Below are positions 9,745 through 20,516 of a stretch of 64,000 nucleotides of DNA, in pieces (position 1 is the first letter of the stretch; the number at the start of each line of letters is the position of its first letter). The stretch comes from Podochytrium sp. JEL0797 (Eukaryota; Chytridiomycota; Chytridiomycetes; Chytridiales; Chytriomycetaceae): NCBI GenBank assembly GCA_027596195.1, contig JADGJG010000011.1, forward strand, positions 1 through 64,000. Direction: 5' to 3'. A program made the translations under genes and the position numbers. The notes below the pieces were generated by a model. The model was not told the origin of the DNA and searched no databases. It saw only the letters and a program-made list of their open reading frames with translations.

Positions 9745-11194
9745 ATGGCGCAGGACTCTCCGCTCTCCATGTCGATCGGCATCTCGATTGTGATTGCCAT
9801 GAACCTCGCGTCTTCGTTTGGCGTCAACGCACAAGCCCTCGCGATCCGTCGCCTTCGCGACCCGGCAACTCCCGTTGGTCTTGGCTTCGCGTCATCGGAA
9901 ACGGACGACGAAAGCGCCACATCTCCGCTGCTGGGAACACCATCGATGCGATCACGGTGGAGTCTGCCGCGATGGGCGGATCGCTGGCTATGGCATATTG
10001 GTGAGTGGCGAGTGATCGAGGTTGTTTCGGTTGACCCCTCCAATTCCGCAGGATTCGTGTGCTATATCATCCCGCAGCTGTTTGGATCCATCCTGGCACT
10101 CAACTTCATATCGCCCATCCTACTGGCACCGCTCGGTGCTTCCGGGCTCATTTTCAATGTCTTTTTCAGCTCGTGGTTGGTGGGGACTCCTGTCGGACCG
10201 TGGGGTATTACTGCAAATCTGTTACCCCGTATTAATTCTAACACGCAACCGCATAAGATTGGGTCGCGACGGCTCTCATTGTGTTGGGCGGAATCATTGT
10301 GAGCATGTTTGGAAACGTGGATGTCGAAATCCACGGTGAGTCAAGCGAATCGCCTCGTGCCCGCGACTGATGCCACATCAACACACAGACTTTGAAACCT
10401 TCTTTAAATTGTTCGAATCACCCATGTTCATGACGTACTATGCTGCCATTTCTACCGTCATGTTTGGCTGCCTGCTTGGTGCCGTCGCGTTGGAGACCAG
10501 AAAACGCGATTTGATTGTATCGGCGAATCGTATGGAAGATGAGGACGAGGGTGGAATTGAGGCTGAATCGAGAATTACGGGTCTGCGGACCGGAGCTGTC
10601 GCATTTGATTCACATATCGGCATCTTGTTTGCTTCGTGTGGCGGAATTTCGGGTACGTTTCGAAATCGAGCTGAATGAGATTCCAGCTTCGATATTCAAT
10701 CTCGCATGGTCTCGCTATATCACGTCGAATTGGGAATTCTAATCGTCGCGTTTGGTTGCAGCGGCCATGACGCTCACAATCGTTAAATGCGGATTGAACC
10801 TCGTTGCGGGACCAATTGTTGCCAAAGTATCGTCTCAATCCCAAGCAAACGGGCTGTTGTCTATCTTTTTGGTCGTTGCGCTGGTCGTCTCTGTTCTGAT
10901 GCAACTCGTGACCCTCAACAAAGGTTCGCCAACACCGTAGTCGCGTGTACATTCTCTCGATTAACTTTCAATCCAGCCATCGTATTCATATCCCCCCTGA
11001 TCGCGATTCCCGTCTTTTACACCTTCTTCACAAGTCTGTCGGTGAGCAACACTCTTGTGGTTGTGTTTTCGATCCCGGGGTTAGAACTCCCGGCTGGGAT
11101 CGAGTTTACTATTGAGATGGCTGTGGTTGGGGTATCAATCATTGTTGGGGCTGTGTGGGTGTTGAGTTATTCGTCGATGAAGGGGAGCAAGTGA
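9745..11194 (+). CDS. NIPA-family (DUF803) magnesium transporter-like membrane protein
   Basis: Six exons (9745-10000, 10052-10204, 10258-10335, 10389-10652, 10762-10923, 10977-11194) give about 376 residues; all five introns are phase 1. The protein is almost all membrane helices: SIGISIVIAMNLASSFGVNA at the N-terminus, FGSILALNFISPILLAPLGA, ATALIVLGGIIVSMFGN, MTYYAAISTVMFGCLLGAVA, the pair AAMTLTIVKCGLNLVAG and LLSIFLVVALVVSVLMQL, and two more at the C-terminus. LAPLGASGLIFNV and the short loop after GNVDVEIHD fit the NIPA/DUF803 fold of the DMT superfamily, which moves Mg2+. A long loop (residues about 35-75) with Ser/Asp replaces the usual short first loop. Confidence 0.7.
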
Positions 11195-11488
11195 CTGCAA
11201 GTGAGAGAGAACGGCAGGGTCTATGAGATATTTATGTTGTCTGGGACGGGTTGACCGTTTCCTTTTCTATTCGTCTTTTTATAATATATTCCAAATGTCG
11301 GACATTAGCACAGTTTGCCACAAATTGGAGTGAGTGTCTTTTTTCTCGCTTCAAAACCTAAGAACAAAAATTGGATTTTACAAGTCAGCACAGAACGCGC
11401 TGGTGCAATCAAAGATCCGTATTCTGGGTGTGTCCTAAAGCAATAAAACTAGTAGATTTAGTTATGATGTTTTTTTCAACAAATATAT

Positions 11489-11562
11489 CCTCCGCTAGCT
11501 CAGTTGGTTAGAGCGTGGTGCTAATAACGCCAAGGTCACAGGTTCGATCCCTGTGCGGAGCA
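11489..11562 (+). tRNA. tRNA-Ile (AAT anticodon)
   Basis: A full cloverleaf folds: D arm GCTCAGTTGGTTAGAGC, anticodon loop CTAATAA (AAT), T arm ACAGG-TTCGATC-CCTGT, 3' acceptor strand GCGGAGC then A73. A box (TAGCTCAGTTGG) and B box (GGTTCGATCC) are intact and there is no intron. The 5' strand reads CCTCCGC, so base pair 1-72 is C-C instead of G-C; the other six pairs match. A T-rich stretch follows at 11563-11576 as Pol III terminator. Confidence 0.9.
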
Positions 11563-11841
11563 TTTTCATTTTTTCCAAGCGAAAAGTCGGTTTTTCGCCC
11601 TTTTGACCATACTAGTACATGCGGAGAATTCAAGCGCACGTACTCTGTGAGTTTGAAATAATTTTTTTCCTTTCCCGTTGGCCTATGTGGCTCACTTTGG
11701 AGCAGAAATATTTACATGTGTACGTATTTACAATGCAATCTTAGAGTTTGTGATGAATTGGGTGATATTCCATCGAATATGTTGAGAATTAGTCTGCGCG
11801 TATAAAATGGAAAGGTCAAGATCCACATTATTAACATTTAA

Positions 11842-13849
11842 TTATCGCTCCAAACTCGTTGCCACCTGGTTCGACTTCCAAATACCGTGCTCTTCACCCC
11901 AAACGTCTCCATGATTCTCCACAAACATCAACTTGCTCCTCCCGTGACTCGCGCGAAAGCGTTCTTGCCCTAACACCAACACATCTCTCGAAGATGCGTA
12001 CGCTTCCCACGACATGGTCCTAAAATCGTTTGCAACGTCAAACCCTTCGTTTGCGAGTGCGGTTTTGAGGAACTGGTTGAACCCGTTTTCAAACACGTCA
12101 AAAAAGGAGATGGTGCGTAGTGTTTCTGGGGACAGAGTGAGAATCTCTTTGACTTTGAGTGCGAGGAATCCCGTGATGATTGGGTGGTTGGGGATGGAAG
12201 CGAGGGTTGTTCGAATGAAGCCGGGGCCTTGCGGGTGGGATTGATCCTAGTCAATACAGTGGAATTCGGTCAGTTTTTCCTTATGGAAGCTGGAAAGAAG
12301 GCTAGAACTCACCCCCATCCCGGCAACAAAGCCGATAGACGCTCGTCCTCCAGTCCACTTGTCGATTGGAACTCGACAGGAAGTGTCGATTTCAGTGTAC
12401 ACACCACCGGTTCGGGCGAGAGAAATGAATCTGGAAAAGAAGGGATCAGTTTCGCGAAAGGATGACGCACAACGTCCTACAGGGGAAAAACTCACCTGAA
12501 CAACTCCAACCGCTGTTTGAACAAGGGCAACTTGAAGAACGCTCGTCGCTCGTCCTCCGATCCTTCCTTGCGAACAAACTCTTCCATATCGAGTTCAGAG
12601 AGAAGGATGAACTTGTGCTCCGGATTCAACTGTATCCATTCCGCCCGAAACTCTTGGAACCTCGGAGAAAGCAGTGCTGGGTCAGACGAATTGGCCACCT
12701 GAACGACGCGTTTCGGAATCGGCTTCCCCTCCTTGATCGGGTTGATATCTCTGAATTCGATCGGCGCGCGGTAAGAAAAGTCGAAATCGTCGTCCACAGC
12801 GCTGAGCGTCACATTAACAGTTTTCTTGCCATGAACCCTCCACCCAAACTCCGAGAACCCAGTAAAATGGTGCCGAATCAAGCTCTTTGGGTTATCCGAG
12901 TTGTCATTGTTCAAATAACTCTTTCCGAGAATGAGAACGTCCCCCACGAGTTGATAGCCGTCCCACATGTTGGCGATTTTTTGCAGGTTCGTTCCTTGGC
13001 TCTGGAGGTATTCTTGGATAACGGTTTTCCAGATTCCGGGGCCGGTGACTTCGAGGACGGCGCCGTCGTCGGAAAGGAGGGATTCGATGCTCGTGGCGTG
13101 GATTTTTTCGGTGACGCGGTGGATGACGTTGGCTAGCAGTGGGTGGTGAGGGGCAGAAGCCATGGTCCATTGGAGATAATTATCTTTTTCGAGGCTTGGA
13201 TTCTGAAGGGAGGTGTAAGAAGAAGGACCGCGTTTGAAACCCGACTTTTCCAAAAACTCACCTCCACCCCAATAATAACCGCAGCCTGTTCAATCCCCAA
13301 ATTCCAATGATGAATCGCAACACTACACGAAGTATCCATATCGCTATAATACCCACCCAACTCATACAACATCATATACCGCGCAAAGTCCGACCGCAAC
13401 ACAATCCGTGGAAGCTTGAAATACGCCTCCACGACGCGCTTCGAAAACGCACCACGCACGAATTTGTCCATATCGTCGTCGTTGAAGATGAGTTGCGTGG
13501 CTGAAGGGTTTAATTTGCTCCATGATGTGAACCATTTGTAGCGGTCTGGGTGGTCTTTTTTGGTTTTGGAGTTTTCGAGAATAAGGTTTGTTGAGCTTGT
13601 TTTCCAGGTGCGGAGAATTCGGTTGGGGATGAGGAGGGGTCGAGAGATTGCGGAGAGATTGTATGGGGGACGGGTGTGTCCGGCTTCAGGGACGAGAAGG
13701 TCGAAAGCTGACGGAGAAGCGGGCGTTTCGTCCTTGATGACAAAGACGGCATTGGCAATCACAGATGCTGCTACAAGTGCAAAGAAGACCACGGAGAGAG
13801 TGATGCGGAGACGATGGTGGTCGCGTTTCGGTCGGGATGGAACGGTCAT
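11842..13849 (-). CDS. Tandem-domain Och1-like (GT32) glycosyltransferase, copy A
   Basis: Exons 13262-13849, 12496-13202, 12313-12430, 11842-12246 (minus) give about 605 residues. A single N-terminal membrane anchor (ITLSVVFFALVAASVIANAV) implies a type II Golgi protein. Two GT32-like units follow. Unit 1: IPNRILRTWKT, then RYMMLYELGGYYSDMDTSC with the DxD metal site. Unit 2: KRVVQVANSS, then RTGGVYTEIDTSC, where ExD stands in the DxD position. Each unit ends with a GPGIW or GPGF block and a HHFTG-type segment as in Och1. Known GT32 enzymes add mannose or related sugars to glycans in the Golgi; having two units in one chain is unusual. Unit 2 may be catalytically altered. The neighbour upstream is a paralogue with the same architecture. 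Confidence 0.8.
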
Positions 13850-13968
13850 TTCAGTGAGTTGTTTGTTGACCTGTCAAAATTCTGGCGGGTCGCCTATCAA
13901 GGGTCCCGCCACGCGAATTTTTGAACAAAAACTTGATCTTCGACAACTCATTTCTATAATCAATATAT

Positions 13969-16081
13969 TTAAACAACAGCTGCAGCCTTCGTTTCCTCGC
14001 GCCACATGTCGCTCCACAACCCACCCTCCTGCACCCCAAACGCAACCACATTATTATGATTGCTAGCTGCAAACCTCTCGTTTCCATGAATCATGACATC
14101 CCCGACCTCCACGTGTCCATACCACGAAAGCCGCGCCAGCTCCGATTCAGTCTCGACTCCACTCCGTTCAAGGACACTTTTCACAAATCGGTTGAACCTG
14201 TCCCTGAAAAAGTCGTTGAAGTTGACTCGCGTTTCGAGGTCTTGTTGCGATTGACCCAGAATGTCCTCCACAAGCGTTCGAACGTATTCCGCAATCAGTG
14301 GGTGATTTGGCATCGCAGCAATAACGGATTGTTGAAGGGACGGAGTAGCATGGTGTTGGTCCTTGAATCCAAGCATGAGACCCACATTTTTCCTTCCCAA
14401 GTTCCACAAGTTGACGGGCACGCGGCATTGCGTGTCGATTTCTACATACACCCCGCCATACTCCACTAAATACAGAAACCGAAACAGGTGCACGCGTTGC
14501 ATCAGTAACGGGAGATGGTTGAACGCTTTTTGCTCTTCTGTTGAGCACTTGTGGAAGATGAAACGGTTCATTTCCTGTTCGGACCATAGTTTGACGATGT
14601 ATTCTTGGTTCAAGGTTGTCCAAGATTCGCGGAGTTTCATGAACTTGGGAGGCAGCTCGGCGACTTGCGAAGTATTCGCCACCTGAATGATGACTTTGGG
14701 AATGGTGGCCGGGGTCGTTGAAACATTGCGCGACACAACTTCCGCCAGTGGGGTATAATGCCAGTTGAAATCCTCGTCCAACTCGGCGTCGAGAACGAGA
14801 CTGACTTTCTTTGATTTACTCTTGGTTGGAGGTGTGGAAACGGACTTGTCGGCTTCCTTGGCAAACATTTTGCGTGTCTCGTTGGCCAACGTATTGCCCG
14901 ATTGGCGCCATCCAAACGAGGTGAATCCCGTAAAGTGGTGGCGAATGAAGGCTTTTGGGTTGTTGCCGTTGTCGTTGTTGAGGTAGTGTTTTCCGACAAC
15001 CAAGAAGTCGCCTATTTCGAAAGAGAATATCGCAATTTAGAAACGCGAAGACGTGTTTGATTTTGCGTACCATAAAGCTTGTATCCCGACCACATGTTCG
15101 CCGATGCCTCCAAATCGGCCCCAAGACTGTGCAAATGCTCAAACACGACTCCTTTCCAGATCCCGGGACCAGTCAATTCAAGCACGTCCGCGTCCAGCAG
15201 CTGCTGCTCCGTCATGGAGTGAATCTTTTCCGTAACGGCGTGGACCACTTTGGCCATGAATGGGTGGTGACGCGCTGATGCCATGGTCCACTGCTGGATG
15301 CTGTCGATTCCTTTCCCATATTTGTCGTCACTGTGATAACCTGGGTCCTGTGATTCCAAAATCCGATAATTCAGCAACCCGCTCAAAACAACGTGCAATA
15401 TCTCACCTCAACTCCAACAATCACAGCAACCCCCTCCAACCCCAAATTCCATTGATAAATCGGCACAGCACAACTCGTATCCATATCCGTATACACGCCG
15501 CCAATCTCATACAACATCATATACCGCAAAAAATCCGCCCGCAGGACCATCCTCGGCAGTTTAAAATACGCTTGCACGACCCTCCGCGAAAACGCGCTCC
15601 GCACAAACGCATCCATTTGCGCATCTGCAATCACGATTTGCACCGCGCGTGGGTTCATGTCTGTCCAGGTTTGGAACCACGTGTATCGGTCAGGGTGGTC
15701 GAGTCCGGTTTGGGACGCGTGTTGGATTTCGGAGATGTCGGCGGTTTTCCAGGTTCGTAGAATGATGTTGGGGATGGGGTTGGGGCGGGAGATTGTGGAG
15801 AAGGTCGGATAGGCTGGGTCTGAGGTAGGTGGGTTGGAAGGGGGTGTTTTGGTTTCGGGAAGCCAGGAGTAGGAGAGCGGGTTGACGGGTGCGATGCTTA
15901 TTTGTCTATTGGACAGATTGTAGACAAACACCGACACAAGTAACAGCAACGCGGTGCCGATGCGCGTCTTTGTTCGCAGGTTTCTTGTTGATGAGTATGT
16001 AAGCTGAAAGAGCATATTCGATGTCGTGTTGGATTCGGGAAGGATGTTTTGATGCGGAGTTTTCGAACGCGGACCCACCAA
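13969..16081 (-). CDS. Tandem-domain Och1-like (GT32) glycosyltransferase, copy B
   Basis: Exons 15407-16081, 15071-15347, 13969-15011 (minus) give about 664 residues from the ATG at 16079-16081; a second in-frame ATG at about 16015, closer to the membrane anchor (TALLLLVSVFVYNL), is also possible. Unit 1 has IPNIILRTWKT and RYMMLYEIGGVYTDMDTSC (DxD). Unit 2 has PKVIIQVANTS and VEYGGVYVEIDTQCRVP. Between them lies a GPGIW block and YLNNDNGNNPKAFIRHHFTG, near-identical to copy A. Intron 1 sits at the same place and phase (after VGVE) as in copy A, so the pair arose by tandem duplication after the internal domain doubling. The stop of the next gene upstream is only 50 bp away. Confidence 0.8.
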
Positions 16082-16131
16082 GTCGACCCGCCAACTTGAC
16101 AGCTGTCAAAAAAATAAAAAAACAAGTGGAT

Positions 16132-18080
16132 TTATTCAACAGGGAGTTTTCCAGTCTTCGAAATTGATTCAATGCAGTTCACTGCAAGAACTTCCCCACT
16201 TCGCTTGATTTTCATGGCGGGTCCAGTTTTCTTCAACGCGTGAGCGTTGAGAATCGAAGCAGCCCAGTTTCCCGCATAGAAATCTTTTTGAGACTGAGGT
16301 CCAATGAGATGAGAATGAGAAATAGTATAATGGTTGGGAAGAAAGCGATCGACTCACCATTTCAACACTCATTCCAAACGGACGCATCAAGTTGTTGACG
16401 AGTCCCACTTCCTCCACAAACGCAGGCCTCGGAACGTAAACCAAGGGGACACCATGAGCAACCACCTCTGCACAGGTTCCGTATCCACATTTCCCGACCA
16501 CCACATCGCTTGCTTGCAACAGATCCGGCACAAACGCATCGGCTGGCGCGATGGAAATATGCTCAGGCGGTGTGATTTCGATATAATCATTCAAAATGTC
16601 GCCTTTGGGTCCTGGAACTGCAATCAAAGTGTGCCATCCGGTGGGGGCGATGCGATCGATTGTGTATACGGGAGAGTCGCGTTCCCAGGTTTCTGCTGCA
16701 CTGACGGAAACATTCAAGATTGTATTGAGCGAATTCGCAGAAGCTGGAGCGGTCGAAGCAATCTGCTCTGCCGAGAATTCACATGCAGGGTTTGGCGTTG
16801 CTGCTCGAACTGGAGATTGCGACCGAGATCGGGCAGGCGACGCGGTAGTAGTTTCCGTAACTGAATGTCCCCCAAATGTAATGAGTACCACCTTTGCATC
16901 CACAGGAATTCCGAGCGCGATTCGGAACATGTCGCGAGGAGTTTGGGCCATTCGCACGATCAAGGGAAGATTCACGACACGAGGGAAGAGAGGAAGCTTG
17001 ACGGGTTTTGAAAGCATTTTGATAACGTCAATGATGGGGTGCGTATCCGTAGCGCGGTATGAGTGCATTTTCGACACGGCAGCAAAATTGACCAGGAAAC
17101 CATCCATATTCTCGACTGGCAGCTCGGTAGCGTCGAGGACACCTCTTTCAAAGCATCCGAACTCGAAATCACGGCCCTTCGTATCACATTGCATTGCGGT
17201 GTCAAACCGCGGAATGGGAATTGCGCCTGCCCGACATGTCACGAACACAGTCAAACCGAGATTCAAAGAGAAAAAACAAACCAGGCAAGCGCAACAGAAA
17301 ATCGATATTCGAATAGAACTCGCCAAGCGTGTTGCAGACTTTGCGCGACCTTCCGGACATCCCGAGTTCGTGAATCCCTTCGAAGATGGCATCAAATGTA
17401 AAATTCGATACCAGCACGGTTGGAATTCCGAGATTCTAAACAGCATCAAATCAATTTGATTCTGGGAGTTAGCACGAGGAACGAGTGTTTCACCTTCGCA
17501 GCCAAAGCAGAAAGGAACGGCGCGTCCAAAACGACCACATCCACAGCGGGATCCTGATTTCGAAGCCACTCAACCTCAATGTCCACTCTCTGCTTCCAGG
17601 AATCCAAGAAAATGGTCATGTTTGTGATACCTGTCGGTTTGGATGAGTGTGGTTGGATCCAAGCGCGTGAAATTGATTCAACTTGCTCTTCTCGAGGTCC
17701 ACCGAAACGGCGTCTTTCTGCCACGATGAGATGTCAATAAAATTCATGCCTTCCGACTCGAACTTTTCTTACCTGTGCCACACCAGGGTCAATCGCGTTG
17801 CGATCCAACCGCAAACGCACGTGGGGAAACTTCTCAACCAGTGGTACAAACAGTCGCCCATTGGCTGCCACAACGGTTACATTGTGTCCTCGTTTGGCGA
17901 GTTCTTCGACAGTGACAACGGCGCGACTGTGGGAAGGGTTGAACCTTGGGTAAATGAATGAAACACACTTCTCCAAACGAACGTTGCATGTCCAAGGCCG
18001 TGTCCTGTATATCGTTTGGTTAAATTGTGGTCTCTGTGTAGGGTGCATCTCTTACCAGAGACGTAAAACGCGGCGTGCAT
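16132..18080 (-). CDS. GT-B glycosyltransferase-like protein resembling the N-terminal half of L-arabinokinase
   Basis: Eight exons: 18056-18080, 17983-18004, 17773-17926, 17687-17717, 17494-17630, 17282-17435, 16358-17226, 16132-16293; about 517 residues. Joining the first two micro-exons gives YVSGHGLGHATRAV, the glycine-rich start shared with plant L-arabinokinase (ARA1) N-termini and bacterial MurG-like proteins. Later blocks agree: GVAQKDAVSVD, EVEWLRNQDP, NLGIPTVLVSNFTFD, LPLIVR, LITFGGHS, ASDVVVGKCGYGT, HGVPLVYV and KDFYAGNW. There is no GHMP kinase half. Two extra segments are present: about 74 residues before LPLIVR and a Ser/Arg/Pro insert after FGGHS. One intron has a GC donor (17631-17686). 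Substrate unknown. Confidence 0.7.
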
Positions 18081-18466
18081 TCAAAATTCCGATCTTCCAA
18101 AAATGGAACCCCGATCTGGCACAAAAAACTCGGCATAAGAATCGTTTTAAGGGATTATTGGGTATGCAAATGCGATTCTGTAATCCAAAAGTGAATGAAG
18201 AGGTCAATTTCATTATCCGGTCCTGTCTAGTGGGGACGGGGTCAAATTGAAAATAGTGTTCTCTTGTGCCTGAAAAGACTTGTTACAGAAGTGGAACCTT
18301 GCGAAACTGATTGCAATGGCTTGCTGGCGCGGGTGGCGCTGCCAGTGTTTTGTTCATTTCGGGTGAAGACTCACAATTGCTTTGGTGGGAGACTTGCTCG
18401 CGCCACCGAAATTCCTACTTCACGCAAACCGCGAAAAACTTACCCCACAAAAAAAAGAACCCCCCG
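18081..18466. promoter_or_regulatory. Divergent intergenic region
   Basis: 386 bases between two genes read in opposite directions, so both promoters must lie here. No TATA box at a convincing distance was seen. A C-rich run and ACAAAAAAAAGAACC-like A-tract lie just before the right-hand ATG. No gene was found inside. Confidence 0.35.
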
Positions 18467-20105
18467 ATGAGTGTAAAGATTGACGTTGCTCCTGCCGCCA
18501 TCCGCACCAATGGCGGCAAGATCAACATGCACATTCCCACGAGTGAGAAGCCCGTCCTTGCCCAGATTATCCAGTTCCGCCAGTCGCTGTCGAAGCTGCG
18601 CAAGGAGGCCAAAGACGCCCTGACCCTCACCGACATCAACGCAAAGGCCGCAGAGCTATCCCAGATTGTCAAGAACCTCGAGGCTTCGCGTGCCGCAGAC
18701 ACTCACGAAAACGACCCCAACGAGCCAAGAAACCGCGTTGATGCCGTGTTGGACCAAGCCTGGATGTCCATGTTTGCGGTGAGTCATTTATTGGTTTTGT
18801 GCCACTGGGTGCCTTTTTTTTCTTTTTATTTATTTTTTTATTCACACTCAGGTCTGGGGAAAGATTGGCGCCATCAATGAGACCATCTACCCCACGTACG
18901 TGTCGCTCGTGAGTCTCGCGCGCTCGGCCGAGGCACTCCGCGCTTCGGAAGCGTGGACTCCAAATGAGCTCGAGATTCTCCAGGAGCGTCTGCGCACGCT
19001 CGACGAGGCCGTCGACCAGACCGAGGGCAAGTTTGGCAAAACCCAGACGGCCCAGGACGCCCAAAGCGACAAGATTCCCGGTGGCCAGGCCGTGTTGAGC
19101 TCACTGTTGAACAGAACCCACAGAGTCATGAACCATATGCTTCTGGACACCGAATCCATCGGTTACGAGCTTGTTCCCTTGAAGATTGAGCTGGACAAGA
19201 TTTTCAAGCAACTCTCCAACATGCTCGCCACCGGCTATACCCTCGATTCTTTGGCCCCCATCTCCAGAAGACTCCACCAGATTGACTCCGGCAGAGGGTG
19301 AGCTAATTTTTATTTCTATTCAAAGTATGGACCCACATCTCATGCTCTTTTGATTCCCAGCCCCGCCGGAAACTTCAGCGAAACCGAGGTTCAACCAGGC
19401 CAAGCCACCGTCGCTGGAATCTTGAACGCGTGCTTTGAAAAGCTCACCCTCTTGGTTGCCGACCTCGACCCAGTCACCGCTTCCTCTCCACTCAGCGCTT
19501 CTCATGCCGTGTTGATGCAAGTTCACACGGAGCTCGCCGCCATGCTCTCCAACACCAACTTGAGAGGAAACCCCAAGGACCTCTCTATGGCGCTTTCTTC
19601 CGTGCAGGACAGACTTTTTGCTTGTGAGCAGGAACGCGTCGACGGTGTCTTTGTTCCCGCCGGGTACGAACGCGAGGCGGCCATCAAGCTCCCTGGTCAA
19701 GCCACCATGCACAAATTGCTCCACGACTGCCATGCCCAGATCTCCCACTTGATTGAGCCCATCGCCCTTCCCGTCGGTGAAGCCCTTGTTCCAACGTATG
19801 AGCTCCTCCTCAAGCAGAGAACGCGTCTCCGCAAGTTGAGAGGCTGGGCCAGCTCTGGATGGAACGTTCGTCAAGACTTGAACAAGGTTGAAGACGTGCT
19901 CAAGACGGTCGAGTCTTCGAAATTCAAGGGCCTTTACGTGGGTGACTTGGCGGCCTCGGCTCTCTCTCCTGTTTCCCCGACCTCCCCTGGCACTCCTGGA
20001 GGCGGTCACTTTTTCTTCCACGGCGTTCCTGACGGTCAATCTTCCATTGCTGCGTTGGTGGATGAATGTGACTCGCTCGTGTGGCAGATTTCTTGTATGT
20101 TGTAA
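18467..20105 (+). CDS. Fungal DUF2408 (UPF0662-like) family protein
   Basis: Exons 18467-18778, 18852-19297, 19361-20105; about 500 residues. The protein is mostly helical and soluble, with blocks such as AWMSMFAVWGKIGAINETIY, LLNRTHRVMNHMLLDTESIG and WASSGWNVRQDLNKVEDVLK that I associate with the fungal DUF2408 family. No catalytic motif or membrane segment is visible. There is a Ser/Pro linker (SPVSPTSPGTPGGG) near the C-terminus. Function is unknown even in the family. Codon choice is strongly biased to C-ending codons, as in well-expressed genes. The family name is from memory and is less certain than the exon structure. Confidence 0.6.
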
Positions 20106-20516
20106 TGTGTTCGTTAGGCTTCCCTTGTATTCTGTTTGTCCCCCCTGTTTTGCTTTCTTGTTGGTTCCAACTTTTCCCGAATTTTGTGAAGTGTTTCTCG
20201 GAAAAATGTATAAAAAATAAAAAACACATCTTCTTGTTACGCGTCCTGGATCTATAATGATGTTCAGTAAAAAATAGCGCGCTGTGCCAGTCGTTGTTTG
20301 ATTCGCTTTGGATTTTGCCGTGTTTGAAACACGCAATCTCACACCACAAGGATTTCCATTACGGTTGGAAGTGTTGTGATCATGGTGATTATGCCTCGAT
20401 TTGGTGTCGGTATCTTGTTTTCAAAACTGCGGAAAAAATGCCGGGTTTGTCTCTTGGCGGGACACTTTCGAACACCCCTTGCCAAACAAAAAACCTGTCA
20501 AAATCATACCCTCCTC
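20106..20516. other. intergenic, 3' flank and promoter
   Basis: 411 bases. AATAAA-like sequence (AAAAATAAAAAAC at 20211-20223) probably ends the upstream transcript. An in-frame upstream ATG at about 20388 could extend the next protein by 43 residues (MPRFGVGILFSK), but the ATG at 20517 gives a cleaner type II anchor. No separate gene seen. Confidence 0.35.

Noticed and set aside
12462..13136. 224-codon plus frame
   Set aside because: Antisense of GT32 copy A exon 2, which has the conserved protein.
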